This document shows positions 54,801-62,700 of a stretch of DNA of 64,000 nucleotides, in pieces. Source of the DNA: Temnopleurus reevesii (taxonomy: Eukaryota > Echinodermata > Echinoidea > Temnopleuroida > Temnopleuridae); contig BQKZ01000416.1 of the NCBI GenBank assembly GCA_036244855.1, positions 35,362 through 99,361 of the forward strand, written 5' to 3'. Each line of letters starts with the position of its first letter. The first letter of the stretch is position 1. The notes under the pieces are model-generated. The model was given only the letters and a program-made list of their open reading frames with translations. It made no database searches and was not told the DNA's origin. Position numbers and translations under genes: made by a program.

Positions 54801-56750
54801 GTTGGGAGTTGTTATTACCATTTTTGGCATTTGTCGAGAAAGGGGTCGAGCAATATTCGGCATAACATTGCATCCCCTGGGTCCATAGAGTGGCAATATG
54901 CATTTGGGCTGAAGGTGGAGAGTAATTCTTTGAACCTACTTTCATGAATCAATAATCGGCCTAATGATTTTCATAACCAACCTGGAAAGCCTCTCTCATC
55001 TGGAGCAGCTTTTCTTCAAAGACATCCAATGACCAGAAGGTCATCAACCCCTTCCTGGTGTCATTGACCCTTATGCTGACCTCTGACCTTTGACCGTGTT
55101 GATGAGATGTCTGTTCGTCATGTCTGCTGAGTGTCTGCAGAAACAAAATTACCATACGAAATTATGTATATTTTTCAATTACAAATACCAAGTAATGCAT
55201 ACAAAAAATTAAAGCTTCCATCAGTCAAATAATTTTAGACCGACTCCATCAGATTGTAATTCAATCCCGAATGACATTTCTCATTTATATATGCACACAC
55301 ACAAATTACAAGGAAACTCCCAAGAGACAATCCAAATTTGCTATTTATGCACTTGTAGGAAAATCATTAGAAAATATCTGAAATACTAACAGGAAATTGT
55401 GTATGCCAATATATCATGAGAGATTCTCCCTGGATATGCTTTCAGAAATTTGTTGCCATGTTATTTGTCAGTTCGTATGAGGGGTATATTACAAACGAAA
55501 AAAAGAAGAACTTCTGAATGTTGAATCAATTCTTACAATGTTTTTCCTGAGACTGCTACAGATGTTATTTGCCTCCTGTAACCTCATAGAAAGATGGAGA
55601 AGATCCCTCCTTCCCTGGAGCCCTGTTGTCTCCATCCTCCCAGCTCCTCCTTTCCTCAGCTTACGATCCCTCTGAGCTGCTTGAAGGCTCTCCACACTCT
55701 TTAGGATCCTCTCCTTCTCCTTCTCTAGCTCCTGCAGGATCCTGGTGTGATGGGTGGAGCCGTGCTCCAGGGCCCGGCGAGCCTCCCTTGTCTCCAGCTC
55801 CAGGCGTCTTCTGTTGGATTCTAGCTCCTGCTTCAACATCTAAAATGAAATACAGGAATTTGACAATTTAGCTAAGATAATCTAAAAACTATGATTCTCA
55901 AATATTGTGAATAGTTTTTCCATCAAATAAGAAAGTATTACTTTGACTCTGTAGCAAATGGAGACTTAGGGGTGTAGCTAGAACATTGCAATTGATTGCA
56001 AGCTGCTATTGATTGACATGCACCCGAAATTCATTATTTTATGTGTGTTTTGTTGGAAGCACAGTTAAAATGTGAGTTTTCAATTTACCGCTGATTTGTG
56101 GTTTATTTGCAACTGATTGTAACTTTCTAGCAGCATCCCCTTAGACTTCCCAATCATGCATCTATCTTATTGAGATATAGCAAAAGATCTCACCTTATTT
56201 TCTTGCTGTAGTTCATCAACTCTACTGTCTGTTCTCTGTCTCTGACTCTCCTCTTTCTTGTGACTCGTCATTGACATATTCCTCTGAAAAAAATATAATA
56301 ATTAAATTGAATTTAACATTCGCGATAATTAAAGCTAAAGGATATGCTGGATGAAGATCAGTATATCATCATGGCCACCATTCTCCTTAAATGCTAAACT
56401 TGGTCAAAGTGAAATAATTTCACGATGTGAAAAAAATTGTTTCATCCCATAATACAGAACATTACAAAATGTAATTGGTAATAACGTTCTCACAAAATCC
56501 AATTGTTGTATGATATAAAGAAAGGGACAAAAAAAGAAAGAATTAAATGATAAGATGCCTACACAATACTACCTTTATAAAAGGTACATTAGTGTTCTCA
56601 GATATAGATTGGAAAAATGATCTCTAAAATTCTGTAAAAAAAATCTTTAACCAAAACTTCTTAGACTTGTGATGACTGGCAAAATTATTCAATGAATTGC
56701 CATCATCATAATCATAAATCATCATCACCATGTTTTCCGTCTTCTTTATT

Positions 56751-56782
<32 letters not shown>

Positions 56783-59700
56783 AATCCTCCTCCTTCTCCT
56801 CCTCCTCATCATCATTGTGTATCATCACACAACCTTCTATAAAGTAACTTTCTACACCCAAAGTTTGCAGAACATTAATAATTTAAGTACATGCAATTAC
56901 TGTAGCATGAATCAACAAAAAATGCTATTGCCAGTAGTGACTTACCAGTTCGCTCTCTAACTCCTTGATTTTCCTTTCATAATTTCTCCTCTGTGTATCT
57001 AGTTCCTTCTGAGCTGCTTTCTGTAAAGAGAAACAAGCAAGAAACAAACAGAATGATAAGAAATAAAATTCATATGAAGGAGATAAGTTCATACTTCCAA
57101 AACTTGATGTACATGTATTTTCCTTGGCTGAAGATGAAGTGTGCTAACTTATAAACATGTTTTCTTAGTTATACTACTATTGAGATTGGTTCAATAAGAT
57201 TGCCAGTATTCATGAATGAAGTGAGCTCATTAAAAAGATAAAGATACTTCTTCATCTTCTTATTTTTTTTTCTCCTACGGTAATGAAAGATCAAACTTAC
57301 CTTTGCTTCTTCAATGCCCTTTAGCATTTCTTTCTGTGTCTGGAGTTTTGCCTCCTCCTTCTCTGCCTGCAGTCTGAAAGGAAGTCCAAAAAATTAAGTG
57401 AATACATGTTTTCAGGGTTTGCCTGTTGATGCTCCAAACTTTTTTTTTCTTAACCTTAGCAGCAAGTCTGGTTATTTGACTGAAATAGAATCTCAATCAC
57501 TAATGTATTACTCTTATGAACTTTTGCAGGAAAAACAAAGAAAAAGAAAAACAATCCAATATGGAAAGCTGGCCAACAATCTGAGAATATGTGATGCCAA
57601 TGGGATGGATTACAAATATTACCCATCGAATTTTAAGGATTTTTGTTTGAGAAGCAAATCCAATACAAGTGTTGTGTTATAGTGGTTAAGTCTTTAGACT
57701 GTAAATCATAGGTACATATATGTAGGTTTGATGTATAGCATTAGCATTCATTTATGCCACTAACACAAATGCATTATTCAATATCAATACGTGCCTTTAC
57801 AGTTGTTCAAATCAGGGGGCAAATCTAGTACACGCGGAGGGACTAAATTTAAGAATTTGCAGGGGAGCTATAAAAAGCTCTCCTAGGGGCTCTCAAGGAG
57901 AATTTTAGGGGAGCTATGTTGGGTCTTTAGTTCATGTAGTAGATTTGGATTATAAGGGGCTCTATAAATCACTCCCCCAAAATCATTTAAGGGGAGCTTT
58001 AGGAGAGCAATCGCTCTCACTCCCCTCGTGCATTGCTTACACTGCGCGGGATCACTTCCGTACTAGGTAATTTACCTGGATGTTCCTATTTGATATGAAC
58101 AACACTGAAGGCACATATTAAAAAAAAAAAGTAACAACTGAGCATTCAGCAGAGTGGATACGTGCGCTATATAAATTGTATCTATTATTCACAAATTCTT
58201 TAGAGAGTTTTTCCCCATAAAATATTTCAATCAGAATTCATTTCAAAGAAAGAGAAGAGATCAATCTTACCTTGAGCCTTGTGCATTGGCCAGCTCATTC
58301 CTAGCAAACTCAAAGTCAACCTTTGTCTTGGCCTTTGACCTTTGACCAGTTTGGCGCACCTCTTTCGGGTCATTGTAACGGAAGTAATAGTTCCCAACTA
58401 CTACACGATCTCCCTGTATATGAGATAAAAACAGAGTCAAAATCAGGGAAAGAATGGAGAAAATAAAAGAGTGCATATGGGAGGAGAGGAAAACTACGTT
58501 GTATTAGGGTTTGTATCTCACAAACTACAGGAATCTAATACACATTGACTCATCTTGTGCTGAAGACTTTATAAATAAGTTCAAACAATTTATTTGATGA
58601 AAAGATTTATATGATTCCCTCTTCCTCTCCCATCAATCATGGCTGTTATCATTATTATTTATTCCACAATTTCAAGAAGTTGGATGCCAATTTGTTATAT
58701 TTCTTGTCAATTTTCAGTTAGTGCATTGTCCCTCTATAAATGCATCACTAGTATTAACGGGATAAAAGGAACCAGAAAATAGCATGGATGCTAGTAGAGT
58801 CTGGCACCTAGTCACAAAGACAATTGTCTTGTCTGGAATGATTAAGGAGTCACATTGTAAACCCCTTACGTTAACCCATTGACCAAAGGAATTGGGTAGT
58901 CAATGCACAAAGTATATAGAAATTACTGATTTCAGTAGTCAATTGGTTACCAAGTAACATTATCATACACTTTACAAGAGCATAACGTTTTATCAATCAC
59001 TCACATGATGTAGCCTTCTAGGCCTGTATATCCTATCTCCATTAACATACGTCTCTGCATCATTCACAGGCCTCACAGTTGAATATGATCCATTGTTAAC
59101 AATCAGGCTGAAATGGTATAAAATAATGTTAAGTGATTAGATTTTCATTTGCAAAGCGAACAAGCAAACATCTTCAATTAATAGATCAAAAACAAAAGCA
59201 TACATCATTGGTTAGAATTTATAAATTACTTAGCTATCAATAATAAAAAAAAAAAAATAAATACATAACTAGCAAAAGTAAAAAAAATACTGAAATAGCA
59301 ATAGTAAAAAATACTTATAATTTGCGATTAAGTTCAGGAATGCCAAAGCTGTACAATTGTTGAAATAGTTAGTCAATCTTCAAGAAGCACAAAAACACAA
59401 AAAGGAATTGAGAAGGAATTATTGTGAACACATGACATTCAAGACATTACGATAGACCTAAAATTAGAAAAAGTAAAACTAAGAAAACTATCCATAAAAT
59501 TCCATTCACACTAACCACACTAATATACTCAATTGTATTATTTTGCTGGAAGATGTAACTCTAAACATTTGACTACAACAACTCAACAATCTAGCCATGC
59601 CCATCAAAAGAATTAGAATGACCTATATGCTTGAAAAGTTTCATACAAACGTACATAAAAAAGGAAGAAAAAATGAGTAAAGCTGTCTTTACCAATGATC

Positions 59701-62700
59701 CTCTTGTACGAGGGCGCTATTGAGATGTATACCATTGGGGGCGCTCTGATTTGTCCTTCCGATGTGGGTTTCACCTTCCTTCAAGACGTAGAGGAGAACT
59801 TCAGAGAGCTGTGGGTCCTCATTCAAGTTTACCAAGTTGGGTAGAGTGTTATCTACTTGGAAGGCCAAATCCAATTTCTGATGTATGAGGAAATAAAGAG
59901 CAAAGATATGAAAAATAACATTCTATTCATGTATGGGAAATATAACTTCACATTTGTATCTGATTTGTAATCGAATGTATCAAACTATAGTGTAAATTTT
60001 GAGGATATTGAAGAACTTCAGATAGAGCTCAGGGTCCTCATTCAAGTTTACCAAGCTTGGTAGATTGTTATGTACTTGGAAGGCCAAATCCAACTTCTGA
60101 TGTATGAGAAAATGAAGAGCAAAGATATGAAAAATTTAGTATGACATACATCATGTGTTTTGAATGAAAATTATTAAACCATAATAGCAATTTCAAGAAC
60201 ATTACAGAACTTCTGAGAGCTGAGGGTCCTCGTTCAAATTGACCAGGTTGGGGAGAATGTTATCTACTTGGAATGCCATATCCAATTTCTGATGTACGAG
60301 GAAATGAATAAAAGAAATATGAGAAATGAAACAGTCCTACATTGATGTACAGAAAATAAAATACAGCAACTTTGAATCTGCTTTGTATGACAATTATCAA
60401 ACCATAACATCAATTTGGTGAATACTGGAGAACTTCTGAGAGTTGCCCATTTTAATTTGATTTGGCCAGGTGGGGGTAACGAGCTATCAAATTGTAAATC
60501 AAACTTTTGATGTAACAATAAATGAAAAGCTAGGCTATGGGGGTGTTGCAAATGATTGCAAGTTGCAGTTGATTGGAATGTGCCAATCAAAACCATTGTT
60601 TCATGCGTGTCTTGTTAAGTACGCATACCATGTGCGAATGAAAATGCATGTTACAATTTGCAAAGTTGCAGTTGATTTTGAACAATACCCCGTATGTCTT
60701 TTTTATGTATGGAAAATAAGATAAAGATCAAAATCATATACATACTTGCATATATGCTTTGTATAAAAATTAACTAACCTTGACACCAATTTCAAGGATA
60801 TTACAGATATTCAGAGCGCTGCAGATTATCGACTTGGTATGCTAAATCCTAATTCTGATTCATTTGCTTCTCTATTTCTTAAATCACATTGTTTCTTGTC
60901 CTTTCCTTTATTACACTTATATTTACCTCTTTCTGTTGTGCTTCTGCCCTTTTCCTCTTTGTCTCTTCTTCTCTCACTCTCTCCTTCCAAGCCTCCTCCA
61001 TCTCGTTCATCCTCTGATGTGACTCTGTCAGTCTCTCCTTCAATCCTTCCAGCTCTTCATTCTTCTTTCTCTCCTCATCGCTGTGTTTCCTCCCTCTGGT
61101 GGAGTAGCCCATGGATTTGAGTTTCTCTATTTCTGTCCTCAACTCTGAGGATTGCACAAAAATAAAAGAATGTGAAAGATAAGAAAGGAATGGTGCATTC
61201 ATGCTTAATGGAATCATAAGAAAAGCAGTTGATTGTCCATTGGATTGTATTTACATTCCCTTAGTGTGTGGAAGGGGTAGGGAGTTCAGTGTTCAGAGAA
61301 AATTTCACATCTTTTAAAAGATAAATATCTACATGCTCAAACTTGGACATGACTTAATTCAAGTTGTATGAGATTACGTTTGAGTTCTCAAAATTGATGC
61401 TGGGCATGAAATGGCTAGTAAAATTATGAATTTAGCTCCATGATTATATACATTTTCATATGAAATCTGTATTCTATACTCTACGACATGTTGGAGTAAC
61501 CATGGCACAATCAAGACGAGTCCCCTAAGGCACAGGATTTGAATTCCCTTCATTGAACTGATTTCACTCAATTAAAAATTTATCTGCATTTGCTACTGTA
61601 AAAACCAGGAAAGTGAATGGCTATATATAAGATAATTATTACATAATATGAACAATGGATAGTCATTGTAATATTACTATTCCATTTACCTCTGATCAGC
61701 CTTGCATTAGGGTCTTCATTGACTTTAGCTACGTTGATGATGGAACGAGCCTGCTTGGCGTATCTGAGCGTGCTGAGAGTCTCCTCGCTCTGTGTGCTAG
61801 CTGGGCTGACGGTGGCTATCATGGCCGTCCTGGAGTTGCCTCCTAAACTCTCACGCAGTAACCTTATGAAAGGAAAGTTCATAAAGTGTCAGTTATAAAA
61901 TTGTGTTATTTTATCACTGGCAATGGTTAACTGGATAACACACTGGAATCAGACAAAAAACAAAGGTCCAAATTCCATTAACTGATAATAATTATTCAGA
62001 GAAGACAATAACAGAGAAATTCAATACAAAATATATCAAAAATACATTACTCATAAAATGGTGAATCTTTTCAAAGACATAAGAGGCCCTTCCTTGGAAA
62101 TGTTTGGGTTTCCTCATGTGGCATTTTCCTTCAGTGAACTTTGGATAATTACTTTTTTTTATCACAGTCATTCAGAGGGTTCAGATTGAAGGACCCCTGG
62201 GTAGAATTCTTAGGGGGTACAAAAGTGCAAAGAATAATAGAAACAAAGAGAAAAATAAAGGAATCGTGTGGCCTGAGTCAATAGTAGCAATGAAATTATC
62301 TGAAGTTTGCTTGCTCTGATCCCTTACATAATCATTCCACTCCATTAGATCAAGTATTCTTGTGCCATGAGCTCAATTATGCCAAGTTATTAGATATGCC
62401 ACATGAAAAAGAAATACAAATTTACAGAAAAGGGCCCCTTACACCAGTGTTGATATATTCACCATGTTAGTACGCTGTCTCTGTAGGGGATGAAGACTTT
62501 CTTCTTGGGGTTGAGAGATTTGTCTGAGAGGCCAGAGATGACCTTTCCTAGCGTCATCAAAGAACGATTGATGTTAGCTCCCTCCTGCAAATGATACACA
62601 TTTATACAAATGCTTAAATGTAAATCCATATGTTGTATTTCATAAGTATTATTTCCTAAAATGACAAAATATTGTTAATATTTTTGGATGCCACGGTTCC

